Assembly: GCA_031362985.1 (NCBI GenBank)
Contig: JANLTO010000179.1
Coordinates: forward strand, 10,831 to 74,830
Source: SHZL01 sp031362985
Lineage (GTDB): Bacteria; Pseudomonadota; Gammaproteobacteria; Xanthomonadales; SZUA-36
Direction: 5' to 3'
Length of the DNA stretch: 64,000 nt
Notes under the pieces: model-generated
The model's database searches: none
What the model was told of the DNA's origin: nothing
What the model saw: only the letters and a program-made list of their open reading frames with translations
Position numbers and translations under genes: made by a program
Shown here: in pieces, positions 52,625 to 62,064 of the stretch
Numbering within the stretch: the stretch's first letter is position 1
How the letters are laid out: each line of letters starts with the position of its first letter

Positions 52625-53506
52625 CTACTCGCAGCTGACCTTGCTTGCAGGGGCATAACCCTGCTTCATGATTATGCATTGCCCCGCCTGGCCTTTGATC
52701 CAGCCCAGGTAACTGGCCAGGACCCCCGTCGCCTCGTCACTGGTGTACATCAACAAGGACCTGGCGATCGGGTAGGTATGATCACTGGCCGTCTGTTCCG
52801 AAGGGGCTATACAGGTTTCGCCGGTTTTAGCGGAAATACATGCCATTTTGACGTGGTCGGTGGCGTACGCCAGACCACTGTAGCCGATGGCGCAGGGCGT
52901 GTTCTCGACCAGGTCAACCACTTCCTTGGAACCGTTCATGTCCCGGGTACCAAGGCGAAAATCTCCTTTGCCGAGGACGGTTTCGCGGAAATATTCATAG
53001 GTGCCGGAATTGTTCTGCCTGCTGACCACGACGATTTCCTGGTCTTTGCAACCGGGCACTTCCACCCCCAGGTCGGTCCAATGGGTTGCTGTGCCCCCAT
53101 TGCCATAAATCGTTGCCAACTGCTCGAGACTCAGGGTATCAATCGGATTATTGGCATTGAGGAATACTGCGAGCGCATCGTAGCCGACCAAATGCTCCAC
53201 CGGCGCATGGCCGTTTTTACTGGCCAATTCTGCTTCTTCCGGCTTGATCTCACGGCTGGAATTGGCAATATCGGCCGTGCCATTGATCAAAGCAGCAATG
53301 CCGGTGCCCGAACCGCCACCGCTGACTGCAACCGTCACTGCAGGCTCGACCTGCTGATAAGCTTCTGCCCAGGCCTGCGCTACGTTTACCATCGTATCGG
53401 AGCCTTTGTTCTGGATGAGTTGGCGCTTTTCTCCGCCACCACACGCTGCCATCGAGAAGCTGATTGCAATTGCCAGCCCGGTCGTTACTTTTTTACCAGA
53501 TAACAT
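52625..53506 (-). CDS. pstS: Phosphate-binding lipoprotein PstS
   Basis: The 293 residues begin with a lipoprotein signal (GLAIAISFSMAAC, Cys22). The phosphate-binding protein fold is marked by IQNKGSDTMVNVAQAW, AVSGGGSGTGIAALINGTADIANSSREI and VVSRQNNSGTYEYFRETVLG. It captures phosphate outside the inner membrane and delivers it to PstCA. A pair of Cys-rich turns (MACISAKTGETCIAPS) suggests a disulphide. A Pho-box-like site lies about 50 bp upstream. Confidence 0.92.
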   Translation of the reverse strand: MLSGKKVTTGLAIAISFSMAACGGGEKRQLIQNKGSDTMVNVAQAWAEAYQQVEPAVTVAVSGGGSGTGIAALINGTADIANSSREIKPEEAELASKNGHAPVEHLVGYDALAVFLNANNPIDTLSLEQLATIYGNGGTATHWTDLGVEVPGCKDQEIVVVSRQNNSGTYEYFRETVLGKGDFRLGTRDMNGSKEVVDLVENTPCAIGYSGLAYATDHVKMACISAKTGETCIAPSEQTASDHTYPIARSLLMYTSDEATGVLASYLGWIKGQAGQCIIMKQGYAPASKVSCE

Positions 53507-53557
53507 TGTGTATTCCCCGTCTCATGATGTGGATGGCGCTTAGCTTGCATTACCTAT

Positions 53558-53575
53558 ATGACGGTAATGTTACAA
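53558..53575 (-). promoter_or_regulatory. Pho-box-like site upstream of pstS
   Basis: On the minus strand TTGTAAC, ATTA, CCGTCAT resembles the PhoB box (two CTGTCAT half-sites around a four-base A/T spacer); the second half-site matches at six of seven bases, the first at four. It overlaps the stop codon of the apgM-like gene and is correctly placed for pstS. Confidence 0.5.
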
Positions 53576-54814
53576 CTCCAGTTGCCCCTGCATCGCGGCC
53601 AATACCTTTTGCAGGAAGTCACTGCTGTTCTGGCGATCCATGCTGCCTCTGGCGCATGCGCGCTCGCTGAAATTCAGATCCTTATGTCCTGCTCTGTGCC
53701 CATGGGAATGGATCAGTGCAGGTACCGGATGCGCTGTATGCAGCCCGCTGTTGCTGTCTGTCGAGTGATCAGCGGCGAGTGCGATGACTATTTTCTCGTT
53801 AAACAGCGGCGTCAGGGCCGTATCCATGCGTTCCAGAAAGTCCCGCTTGGCTGCAGGCTTGCGATCATGGGCACACACGTCCGGAGCTTTGAAGTGTACA
53901 AATACAATGTCCTTGCGCTGTAAGGCAACCACCGCAGCGCGAATCTTCCCGGAAATATCCGTATTCACGCCACCGGTGAATCCCGGGTTACTGATCACCT
54001 CGAAGCCAAACATCCGCCCAAGTCCACAAACCGTGTTGCAGCCCGATACTACTGCGGCGCTCAACCCCTGGCTTAGCAACACGTTGTGCATGAGACCCCT
54101 GGATCCGGCACCGCGGGTAATGATGCCATTGGCGGGAGGTTTTCCCGCCGCCCTGCGCGCCCTGTTTACCGGATGGTCTTGCAATAAGTCGTTCGCCGTT
54201 TTGAGGTACTGGTTAATTTTGTCTGCAGTTTTGCGCCCCCCAGGCGACAGAGCGTTGCAACGCAAAAGCGGTGCAGGCACCTCCTCATCCCCCGGATCCG
54301 TATCGGAAACGCCTGCATCCAGCCCTTCCCCCGACAGCACCAGCACCCCGCGGTGCTGATGCGTGGACTGGAACTCGGCAGTCACTCCATCACCCAGATC
54401 GAGATGATGCAGGGCCGCAGCAAGTTCCTTAGCCCCCTCATTAATGCGGCCCGCGCGACGGTCCAACACCAGCAAACCACCTAACGATGACTGCACATGA
54501 GCAAAATTGGCCCGCAATGCCACATCGCCGGCTTGCAACACCAGACCCGCACCTTCGGCCTCCACGGGCCCGCGCGCCAGGCTCTGCGATTCAGCAGGCT
54601 CCAGGCCAAGCAACAGACCGGCACCTGAATGCGTGCTGGGTTTGGCTCCGCGGCCTATGGGGTCTACCAGGCCGTACCACCCCGCTGCCGCAAGCCTGTC
54701 GAGCGCAGGGGTATAAGCAGCCTCAAGTGGAGTCTGCCCGTCCAGAGACTCCACCGGCAAATCCCCCAGCCCATCGACAATGAACAAGACGCATTTGTGC
54801 CTCACGTTTGACAT
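53570..54814 (-). CDS. apgM: Archaeal-type 2,3-bisphosphoglycerate-independent phosphoglycerate mutase
   Basis: The 414 residues match the ApgM branch of the alkaline-phosphatase superfamily. It would interconvert 3- and 2-phosphoglycerate with two metal ions. The first metal Asp is in FIVDGLGDLP, the attacking Ser/Thr in KPSTHSGAGLLLG, and later metal ligands in KAPDVCAHD, ALAADHSTDS and HTAHPVP. It differs from the usual bacterial GpmI. It lies 42 bp after the 2-phosphoglycerate kinase gene and 63 bp before pstS on the same strand. A side role in 2,3-bisphosphoglycerate turnover is possible. Confidence 0.83.
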   Translation of the reverse strand: MSNVRHKCVLFIVDGLGDLPVESLDGQTPLEAAYTPALDRLAAAGWYGLVDPIGRGAKPSTHSGAGLLLGLEPAESQSLARGPVEAEGAGLVLQAGDVALRANFAHVQSSLGGLLVLDRRAGRINEGAKELAAALHHLDLGDGVTAEFQSTHQHRGVLVLSGEGLDAGVSDTDPGDEEVPAPLLRCNALSPGGRKTADKINQYLKTANDLLQDHPVNRARRAAGKPPANGIITRGAGSRGLMHNVLLSQGLSAAVVSGCNTVCGLGRMFGFEVISNPGFTGGVNTDISGKIRAAVVALQRKDIVFVHFKAPDVCAHDRKPAAKRDFLERMDTALTPLFNEKIVIALAADHSTDSNSGLHTAHPVPALIHSHGHRAGHKDLNFSERACARGSMDRQNSSDFLQKVLAAMQGQLEL

Positions 54815-54856
54815 GCTTTAGCAAGGGCTCCGGGAAGCTGTGGTCGCAAACAACAT

Positions 54857-56197
54857 TCAGCGTGAGGACCTGGCCCGCGTTGGCGCCCCGGCCTGCATCA
54901 GCAAGGGCACTGACTTTTGCCAGGTCTTGCCGGCGAGTTGTTTGCGAGTGCGTCCGACTATGCGGCCAAAAACACGCTCAGGCTTGCCCTGGAAATGCTG
55001 GGCAATTTTCTGGTTTACTATGCTGATCAGCTGGAAAATAGCCGTTTCCCGGTCGACGTTGGGGATGATGGGAGTATCGCAACGCTCCGCTTCACCAAGC
55101 ACCACGGATTGCAAGCGCCAGATGGAATCAAATTTGTTCAGGTACTTCCTGGCCCGACGACGCGGTTCATTTGCACTACGCCCGAGCAACCGGGCTTTCA
55201 GTTCCTTCTGCTCCAGTACACCAAGCGTAACGTGAACGACCACCGCATCCGTGTCGCGGGGCAGCATTTGCACCAGGCTGGGGTGGACGTGAACGCCTTC
55301 AAGGATGAGCGGTGTGCTTTCGCGGATGGCGCGTTGCATGACCGATTCGCAAGCCAGGGCCAGCAGGTCTGTCTGGATGCGGTATCCCTCGGCGATCAGC
55401 AGGTCCTTGTTACGATCTTTCTTGTCCTGGATCGGCAGGGTGCGCCAGGCATCAAAAGAGGAACAATGCAAAATTGGCAGCAGCTTCCGTGGGATCATTG
55501 AGCGCATGACTTCGCGCAACATATCCGTGGACTGGGTACGGACAATATCCAGTCTGTGCCCGATTTCGTTGGCAATAGAGCTCTTGCCGCTCCCCACCGC
55601 ACCGCAAATCAGCAACAGGAGAGGGCGATCACTGTGCTGGAATTCTGACCAGCCCAGGTACTGGCTTGCTGCGCTTTTGCCCAGTTCCTGCTGCAGACAA
55701 AGATAAGTCAGGTAACCCAGTTGACACGTTGCAATACTGCTGACACCGGCAGCCAACAACTGGTTGTAAATACTCGTGGTGATTTGCTCGGCATCTTTCG
55801 AGCGAATAGCGCTGGATTGAAGGTAGCGCTGGTGTTTGTCGCGGGAAAATGCACTCTCTGTTCCGTTCACGTCAATGACCTTGATTTTGGTCGGAGCTAT
55901 CGAGGGTGCGCGATACTGAGTGAGAACAGACTTCTCGTGCGTTGCGGTCAGCAGACCATCAACCAGCTTGCGCAATTGCTGCGTTGAGATTTCGTCGATT
56001 TCCGTTAACGCAGTTCGGACCTGGTTTGCCAGCTCGAAAGATGCATCGAATGGCAGGCCTGAACTGATCAGGTTACGGATCAGGATGCCGCGCAGAAAAG
56101 GCACGCGGGTATGTTCCTGCTTATTGGTGACGAAGGTTTTCAAGGATGCCTGCCGGGTATTCCCCAGGTAGTTTGAACCACGTGATGGAAAAGCCAT
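54857..56197 (-). CDS. 2-Phosphoglycerate kinase-like protein (archaeal type)
   Basis: The protein has 446 residues, against about 300 in methanogens. Residues 30-85 form an ATP-cone-like domain (FLRGILIRNLISSGLPFDASFELANQV), residues 105-185 look like a second one, and the kinase has Walker A GAVGSGKS (199-206). The stretch STDMLREVMRSMIPRKLLPILHCSSFDAWR is close to methanogen 2-phosphoglycerate kinase, which makes 2,3-bisphosphoglycerate. LILEGVHVHPSLV is also family-like. No cyclic-2,3-diphosphoglycerate synthetase is nearby. A zeta-toxin-like kinase is a less likely reading. Confidence 0.78.
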   Translation of the reverse strand: MAFPSRGSNYLGNTRQASLKTFVTNKQEHTRVPFLRGILIRNLISSGLPFDASFELANQVRTALTEIDEISTQQLRKLVDGLLTATHEKSVLTQYRAPSIAPTKIKVIDVNGTESAFSRDKHQRYLQSSAIRSKDAEQITTSIYNQLLAAGVSSIATCQLGYLTYLCLQQELGKSAASQYLGWSEFQHSDRPLLLLICGAVGSGKSSIANEIGHRLDIVRTQSTDMLREVMRSMIPRKLLPILHCSSFDAWRTLPIQDKKDRNKDLLIAEGYRIQTDLLALACESVMQRAIRESTPLILEGVHVHPSLVQMLPRDTDAVVVHVTLGVLEQKELKARLLGRSANEPRRRARKYLNKFDSIWRLQSVVLGEAERCDTPIIPNVDRETAIFQLISIVNQKIAQHFQGKPERVFGRIVGRTRKQLAGKTWQKSVPLLMQAGAPTRARSSR

Positions 56198-56397
56198 AAA
56201 TCGAGCTTGGAACAGACATTATGATTGGCTGCGCAGGGGCGGCGCAAGTTGACCGGCGGTTTGCCTTGCCCATAACACCGCCGCATTTGTAAAATCCGCC
56301 GACATTGTCGAGAATACGCCCCTTGTCCATTTCCGGCAGCGCCCTTTTCCGGGCCCGAAACCTAGATTTGGACCAGGAACTCTTATAAGGACATTAC

Positions 56398-57267
56398 GTG
56401 AAGCACAAGTCTTCCGCCGATTTCGCGCACCCGCCTGAAGTTCACATGGACTCTGCTACTTATCCGCTCATTGAGGCGGGTGATGCGCCGCCTTACTTGA
56501 CTTATAACAGTAGTGGTTCCACCCGGGCATTGCTCGTGGCCGACCACGCCAGTTCGTCTTTCCCGGCCGCCATGAACCAGTTGGGCCTGGAGGACTGGGT
56601 GCTCGACCGGCATGTTGCCTGGGACATCGGGTCCGACCAATTAACCCGCTACCTCGCTGACCTGCTTGACGCACCTGCAATCCTGGCGGGTTTCTCACGC
56701 CTGATCATTGATCCCAACCGGAAACTGGATGACCCCACTGCTTTCGTGGAAATCAGTGACGGCATTTCCATCCCGGGCAACCGTGCACTGAGCGCGGAGC
56801 AGAAAGCCTTGCGCGTGCAGTCATTTTTCGAACCTTACCACGGGGAGATTGCACGGCGCCTTAACGATTTCCAGTCCGGTGGGACGATGCCGGCACTGAT
56901 ATCCATTCATACCTGTACACCGGTGTTCGCCCAGTTTGTCCGTCCCTGGCATATCGGGGTTATGTGGGACAAGGATCCGCGTATTGCCCTGCCAATGATG
57001 GACAGGCTGCGCCAGGTCGAAGGCGTGTGTTGCGGTGACAATGAACCGTATTCCGGGCGCCACTCCCACGATTTCACCATTGATTACCACGCGGAATCCG
57101 CAGGGCTGCCGCATGTGGGTATTGAAGTGCGCCAGGACCTTGTCAGGGACGCCGCCGGCGCACGGAAATGGGCTGGCATCCTGGCTGCAGCGCTGCAGGA
57201 CATTCTCGCGGACGAAGCGCTGTATTGTCGCCTGGATAAAAAACCCACCCCGGCCGGGGCCAGCTAG
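56398..57267 (+). CDS. N-formylglutamate amidohydrolase family protein
   Basis: The 289 residues match the FGase family (PF05013), related to zinc carboxypeptidases, which in some bacteria frees glutamate in the last step of histidine breakdown. Marks are LLVADHASSSFPAAMNQLGL, WDIGSDQLTRYLADLLDAP, LIIDPNRKLDDP and SIHTCTPVF. A GTG start is indicated because AAGGA lies six bases before it; the next ATG, 16 codons later, has no such site. No other histidine genes are near. It is divergent from the 2-phosphoglycerate kinase gene, across about 200 bp with no further gene. Confidence 0.82.
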   Translation: MKHKSSADFAHPPEVHMDSATYPLIEAGDAPPYLTYNSSGSTRALLVADHASSSFPAAMNQLGLEDWVLDRHVAWDIGSDQLTRYLADLLDAPAILAGFSRLIIDPNRKLDDPTAFVEISDGISIPGNRALSAEQKALRVQSFFEPYHGEIARRLNDFQSGGTMPALISIHTCTPVFAQFVRPWHIGVMWDKDPRIALPMMDRLRQVEGVCCGDNEPYSGRHSHDFTIDYHAESAGLPHVGIEVRQDLVRDAAGARKWAGILAAALQDILADEALYCRLDKKPTPAGAS

Positions 57268-57389
57268 CAAGCCGCACCCATTGTGTGGTGCTATTCGTGT
57301 GCAGGTTTTAAAGCATGGCGGATTTTAACGCATGGCATGCAGAGGCATAATTGCGCCCGGTTCAGGGGTTTTTCTTGTGGAGAGAATCT

Positions 57390-59450
57390 ATGTGGTTTAC
57401 CCGTAGCCAGTATTTTTTATGCGCCTTGACCCTGTTGATCTGCGCCACGGCTGCAGCGCAGGAAGATAAACCCACCACCAGCCTGCCCTACACTCCCAGC
57501 CTGGACCCCCAGGCCATGGATACGGGCGCAGACCCCTGCGTTAACCTGTACCAGTATGCCTGCGGAGGATGGATCAGGAACAACCCCATTCCAGCAGACC
57601 AGTCTGGCTGGAGCACCTACGCCAGGACGTATGTTGATAACCAGCGCTATCTGTGGGGCATTCTTGAGCAGGCTGCAGGTGAAAACCCGCAACGCACTGC
57701 CACCCAGAAACTGATCGGCGACTACTTTGCGGCCTGTATGAATACCACGCGTATTGAAGAGCTGGGAAGCTCGCCGCTGGATCATGAACTGGGTGATATC
57801 GCCGCGCTTGACGATAAATCGAAGCTGGGCGAAACCCTCGGTAAACTGATCCGGAAGACCGACTCAGCGGTGTTTTTCCTGGGTGTTGGCTCGGAACAGG
57901 ACGCCCTCGACTCTTCCATCATGATCGGCGGAATTTATGCCGGTGGTCTCGGCCTCCCTGACCGTGACTACTATCTTGACGCGAGCGAAGACAAGCTGGC
58001 GACGCGACTGGCCTATCGCACCCACGTTGCAGCCATGTTTGAATTACTGGGTGAAACACACGATCAGGCCAAAGAGTCCGCTGCTATCGTGATGCGCTTT
58101 GAAACTGCCCTCGCAACGGCCAGCCTCACCCGGGTTGAACAACGCGATCCCCACACTGTGTATCACCGCAAAACTTTGCAGGAACTCCAGGCCGCCTGGC
58201 CGGCGTTCGACTGGCCCGCACTGTTCCAGCTAGCGGGCCTGGCTCCCGAGCCCTGGCTCAACGTATCCCAGCCGGAATTCCTCAACGCAGCACAGACTCT
58301 CATTGCAGGCGAATCTCTGGATGACCTGAAAACCTACCTGCGCTGGGGATTGGTGAATACCCGGGCGACCCAGCTGTCCAGTCCGTTTCGTGACCAGGAT
58401 TTTGCATTTTACGAAGGCATTCTGCGCGGAGTGAGCAAGCAAAAGTCCCGCTGGAAAACCTGTGTTGGCAAAGTGGACGAGCAATTGGGTGAAGCACTGG
58501 GCCGCGAGTTCGTAGAGCGTAACTTCCCTCCGGAAGTCCGGGACGATGCACAACGCATGAGCCTGCAGATCCAGCAGGCGATGTTCGAGCGCATTAACGA
58601 ACTGGCCTGGATGAACCCGCAAACACGCACGCAGGCACACGACAAACTGAAAAAAATGCGCGGCAAGATCGGTTATCCCAACCAGTGGCGGGACTATTCA
58701 CCGATTCGCGTCAGCCGGGACGATTTCTATGGCAACGTCAGCCGTGCCGCCGAGTTTGATCTCAAACGCCAGATGTCGCGCATCGGCAAGCCCGTTGACC
58801 GGGATGAGTGGTTTATGACGCCCGCGACGGTAAATGCCTACTACAACCCGTCCATGAACGATATCAATTTTCCGGCCGGTGTTTTGATACCACCCCTGTA
58901 CGACCCGAAAATGGACGCAGCCCCCAATTACGGCAATACCGGTGGAACCATAGGACACGAACTGGTGCACGGCTTCGATGATGAAGGCAGGCAATTCGAT
59001 GGTGACGGCAATCTGCGTGACTGGTGGACGGAGCAGGATGCTGCGGCGTTCGAGCAAGGAGCGAAATGTATCCGCGACCAGTATGCAAGCTACCGGATCA
59101 TTGATGAGATTTTCATCAATTCAGAATTAACTGCGGGCGAAGACATCGCCGACTTCGGTGGCCTGCTGCTGGCCTGGCAAGCATGGAAACTGGAAACTGC
59201 CGGCCAGAGTTTGCCGGTGGTTGATGGCTTGACGCCGGACCAGCGCTTTTTTGTGGGCTTTGCCCAGTGGGCCTGTGCCGATGAGCGACCGGAGTCCTTG
59301 CGCGTGCATGCAGCAACCGATCCGCATTCGCCACCCATGTACCGGATCAATGGTGTTGTCGTGAATATGCCGGTGTTCGGCACAGCTTTTAATTGTCCTG
59401 CGGATGCACCGATGGTTAAACCGGCGGCGGACATCTGCCGCATCTGGTAA
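57390..59450 (+). CDS. M13 family (neprilysin-type) metallopeptidase
   Basis: The 686 residues begin with a signal peptide (FLCALTLLICATAAA), so the enzyme works outside the cytoplasm. The zinc site is H523-E-L-V-H527, with E584 and D588 in GEDIAD. PCVNLYQYACGGWIRNNPIP near residue 48 and the C-terminal CRIW are standard for M13. Substrate contact is likely through NSELTAG and NAYYNPSMNDINFPAG. It cuts short peptides. GGAGAG five bases before the ATG fixes the start, which the longer TTG frame lacks. Confidence 0.92.
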   Translation: MWFTRSQYFLCALTLLICATAAAQEDKPTTSLPYTPSLDPQAMDTGADPCVNLYQYACGGWIRNNPIPADQSGWSTYARTYVDNQRYLWGILEQAAGENPQRTATQKLIGDYFAACMNTTRIEELGSSPLDHELGDIAALDDKSKLGETLGKLIRKTDSAVFFLGVGSEQDALDSSIMIGGIYAGGLGLPDRDYYLDASEDKLATRLAYRTHVAAMFELLGETHDQAKESAAIVMRFETALATASLTRVEQRDPHTVYHRKTLQELQAAWPAFDWPALFQLAGLAPEPWLNVSQPEFLNAAQTLIAGESLDDLKTYLRWGLVNTRATQLSSPFRDQDFAFYEGILRGVSKQKSRWKTCVGKVDEQLGEALGREFVERNFPPEVRDDAQRMSLQIQQAMFERINELAWMNPQTRTQAHDKLKKMRGKIGYPNQWRDYSPIRVSRDDFYGNVSRAAEFDLKRQMSRIGKPVDRDEWFMTPATVNAYYNPSMNDINFPAGVLIPPLYDPKMDAAPNYGNTGGTIGHELVHGFDDEGRQFDGDGNLRDWWTEQDAAAFEQGAKCIRDQYASYRIIDEIFINSELTAGEDIADFGGLLLAWQAWKLETAGQSLPVVDGLTPDQRFFVGFAQWACADERPESLRVHAATDPHSPPMYRINGVVVNMPVFGTAFNCPADAPMVKPAADICRIW

Positions 59451-59462
59451 GCGCGGATTGCT

Positions 59463-60611
59463 CTACACCGCAAGCAGGCGCGCGGCGGCTTCGCGCAGGG
59501 TGTCATCACCCTTGGCAAAGCAAAAGCGGACCACGCGCTGCTCCTGAGCACGTTCATAGAACACCGATACCGGTATGGCCGCGACCTTGTAGTCCCGGGT
59601 CAGGCGGGCGGTAAATTCGATATCATTTTCGTCGCTGACGGAACTGTATTCGGCCAGTTGGAAAAATGTGCCGGCGCTGTTCGGCAGATGGAAAGCTGAA
59701 GGCGCCAGCAAGCTGCGAAACAGGTCGCGCTTTTGCTGGTAAAAGGCGGCCAGCCCGAGGTGATATTCCGGGCATTCGCGCAGGAAATCAGCGAGCGCGT
59801 ACTGCAGGGGTGCGTTGGTGCTGAAGTTGATGAACTGGTGGATGCGCAGGAATTCCTGCATCAGCGCTTTTGGCGCCACGCAGTAGCCAACGCGCCAGCC
59901 TGTGGCATGGTAGGTCTTGCCAAACGAAAACACCGCGAAGGTCCTGCTGGCGAGTTCTGGGTAACGCAACAGGCTCAGATGAGCTTGCCCGTCGAACACG
60001 ATATGCTCATAGACCTCGTCTGATACCAGGCAGACGCGACTGCCGGCGGTGATCTCGTGCAGGCAATCGATATCCTCCTGCGACCAGGTGGTTGCAGACG
60101 GGTTGTGCGGTGTGTTCAGCATGATCAGGCGGGTGCGCGCATTGACCATACTGCGCACCCGCTCCCAGTCAATTCGAAAGTCCGGGTAGAACGTGGGAAG
60201 GCGGCGCACAATGCCGCCGTTGAGAATCACTGCAGGGGCATAGGTATCGTAGGAGGGGTCGAACAGTATGACCTCATCCCCCGGGTGCACCACGGCAGAC
60301 ACCGCACAGTAGATGGCCTCCGTGGCGCCCGGTGTTATCGTGATTTCACTGTGCGGATCAATCACCCGGCCATATAGATCCTGGACTTTGCAAGCAATCT
60401 GATCACACAGTTCGGGGACGCCAGCCAATGGTGCATACTGGTTATGCCCGTGCTGCATGTGCCAGGCAACGCGCTCACGCAGAAGCGGTGGCCCGTCGAA
60501 ATCCGGAAAGCCCTGCGCCAGGTTGATCGCGCCATGCTCCAGTGCCATGCGCGACATCACGGTAAATATCGTGGTGCCCGCGCCAGGTAGCTTGCTTTTC
60601 AATTCCAACAT
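59463..60611 (-). CDS. ybdL: PLP-dependent methionine-type aminotransferase
   Basis: The 382 residues match the kynurenine/methionine aminotransferase branch that includes YbdL. Marks are INLAQGFPDFDGPPLLRERV, ITITPGATEAIYCAVSAVV, LNTPHNPSATTWSQED, and the PLP lysine in SFGKTYHATGWRVGY. It would use 2-oxo acids with methionine, phenylalanine or related residues and might serve methionine salvage. It is divergent from yceH, across about 60 bp. Confidence 0.85.
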   Translation of the reverse strand: MLELKSKLPGAGTTIFTVMSRMALEHGAINLAQGFPDFDGPPLLRERVAWHMQHGHNQYAPLAGVPELCDQIACKVQDLYGRVIDPHSEITITPGATEAIYCAVSAVVHPGDEVILFDPSYDTYAPAVILNGGIVRRLPTFYPDFRIDWERVRSMVNARTRLIMLNTPHNPSATTWSQEDIDCLHEITAGSRVCLVSDEVYEHIVFDGQAHLSLLRYPELASRTFAVFSFGKTYHATGWRVGYCVAPKALMQEFLRIHQFINFSTNAPLQYALADFLRECPEYHLGLAAFYQQKRDLFRSLLAPSAFHLPNSAGTFFQLAEYSSVSDENDIEFTARLTRDYKVAAIPVSVFYERAQEQRVVRFCFAKGDDTLREAAARLLAV

Positions 60612-60670
60612 GACATCAAATGTACCAGAGATTACCTATTTATTTTGCCTTGGCGGCAGGAGACCCTAAC

Positions 60671-61279
60671 GTGCAGTTGCTAAGTGAGTTGCAGGCCCGT
60701 GTTTTGGGCTGCCTGATTGAGAAAAAAGAAACCACGCCCGAACAATACCCCTTGACCATCAATTCACTGCGACTGGCCTGCAACCAGAAAACGGCCAGGA
60801 ACCCGGTGAGCACCTATACCGAAGGCGAGGTTGGGCATGCCGTGCGTGAACTCATCACCATGGGTTTCGCCCGCGAGGCATGGGGCGCGCGCGTGGCCAA
60901 GTATGAACACGAAGCCGCCAAGGCCCTAGGCGTGCAGGGCAAAGCGCTGGCCCTGCTGTGTCCCTTGATACTGCGCGGCCCGCAAACAGCAGGTGAGCTC
61001 AAGGCCAACGCGCAACGCTTGTTCGTTTTCGAGGATGTGGATGATGTTGCGCACATGCTGAGCCGGCTTGCTGAGCAGGAACCGTCCCTGGTGGTATGCC
61101 TCCCACGCCAACCGGGACAGAAGGAAGAACGCTATGCCCACCTGCTCTGTGGCGAACCCGTGATTACGGAAATGTACTTTGCAGCCACATCCCCATCGGC
61201 GGGCAAACACCATGAACTGGAAGAGCGGATAAGCGCACTGGAGGTGCAGGTTGCCGAGCTGTTGAGCCGCCTGTCATGA
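60671..61279 (+). CDS. yceH: YceH family protein (DUF480)
   Basis: The 202 residues match YceH, a two-domain winged-helix protein of unknown function common in proteobacteria. Marks are LQARVLGCLIEKKETTPEQYPLTINSLRLACNQKTARNPV, RVAKYEHEAAKALG and ALLCPLILRGPQTAGELKANAQRL. The GTG start was chosen because AGGAG lies eight bases upstream; an in-frame ATG 17 codons earlier has no ribosome site and would add residues absent from the family. It overlaps the crotonase by 4 bp. Confidence 0.88.
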   Translation: MQLLSELQARVLGCLIEKKETTPEQYPLTINSLRLACNQKTARNPVSTYTEGEVGHAVRELITMGFAREAWGARVAKYEHEAAKALGVQGKALALLCPLILRGPQTAGELKANAQRLFVFEDVDDVAHMLSRLAEQEPSLVVCLPRQPGQKEERYAHLLCGEPVITEMYFAATSPSAGKHHELEERISALEVQVAELLSRLS

Positions 61280-62061
61280 CCTCACGGGTCGAGACAACGG
61301 TCGAATCGGGCATTGCCTGCGTGCGCCTGAACCGCGCGGACAAGCGCAATGCCCTGGACCTGGATATGTTCAAGTCCCTGGCGCAAGCACAACAACAGGT
61401 GCGCAGGCAAAGAGGTATCAGGGCGATCATCCTGCAAGGCGACGGCGAGGATTTCTGTACCGGGCTGGATGTGAGCTCGATGATGTCCAACCGCAAGGCA
61501 ATGCTCCACCTGCTCTGGAAATGGCTGCCCTGGCAGGCCAACCTCGCACAACAGGTCAGTGTCGGGTGGCGCCGATTGCCGGTTCCCGTAATTGCCGCGA
61601 TTCAGGGGCGTTGTTGGGGTGGCGGTATGCAGATTGCCCTCGGCGCAGATTTTCGCATCGCCCACCCGGACGCCAGTTTTTCTGTAATGGAAGGCAAATG
61701 GGGGCTGATTCCTGATATGGGTGGAACCCTTGCATTGCGTGAACTGATGCAGCGCGACCATGCCATGCACATTGCCATGACCGCAGAAACACTCAATGCC
61801 AGCACAGCGCTGGCACTGGGATTGGTCACTGAAGTGAGCACGGACCCGTGTGCATCGGCCCATCAGCTTGCGCGCCTGTTGTCACAACGTTCGCCGGATG
61901 CTGTGGCGGCAGTCAAGCGCCTGTACCGGAAGAGTTGGACCGGCAGTGAAGGTGCCGCACTCGCGCGCGAAACGCTGTACCAGTGGCGAATCCTGGCAGG
62001 TTCGAACCAGGCCATTGCGATCAGGCGTCAGCTCGGCAAGGATATTCCGTTTAAAACCTGA
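61276..62061 (+). CDS. Crotonase (enoyl-CoA hydratase/isomerase) family protein
   Basis: The 261 residues carry the crotonase fold that binds acyl-CoA. The first oxyanion-hole loop is DFCTGLDVSSM, the second is WGGGMQIALGADFRIA, followed by the FSVMEGKWGLIPDMGGT segment with a likely acid Glu. The exact reaction cannot be set from sequence. It overlaps yceH by 4 bp (ATGA type), so the two are coupled, and converges with gabT. Confidence 0.85.
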   Translation: MTSRVETTVESGIACVRLNRADKRNALDLDMFKSLAQAQQQVRRQRGIRAIILQGDGEDFCTGLDVSSMMSNRKAMLHLLWKWLPWQANLAQQVSVGWRRLPVPVIAAIQGRCWGGGMQIALGADFRIAHPDASFSVMEGKWGLIPDMGGTLALRELMQRDHAMHIAMTAETLNASTALALGLVTEVSTDPCASAHQLARLLSQRSPDAVAAVKRLYRKSWTGSEGAALARETLYQWRILAGSNQAIAIRRQLGKDIPFKT

Positions 62062-62064
62062 AGC

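Noticed and set aside
54857..56197. Zeta-toxin kinase as the identity of the 2-phosphoglycerate kinase-like gene
   Set aside because: The ATP-cone N-terminus and the STDMLREVMR/SSFDAWR segments match 2-phosphoglycerate kinases, and no antitoxin gene is adjacent.
57268..57389. GCACC/GGTGC hairpin after the N-formylglutamate amidohydrolase gene
   Set aside because: A five-base stem without a T-run.
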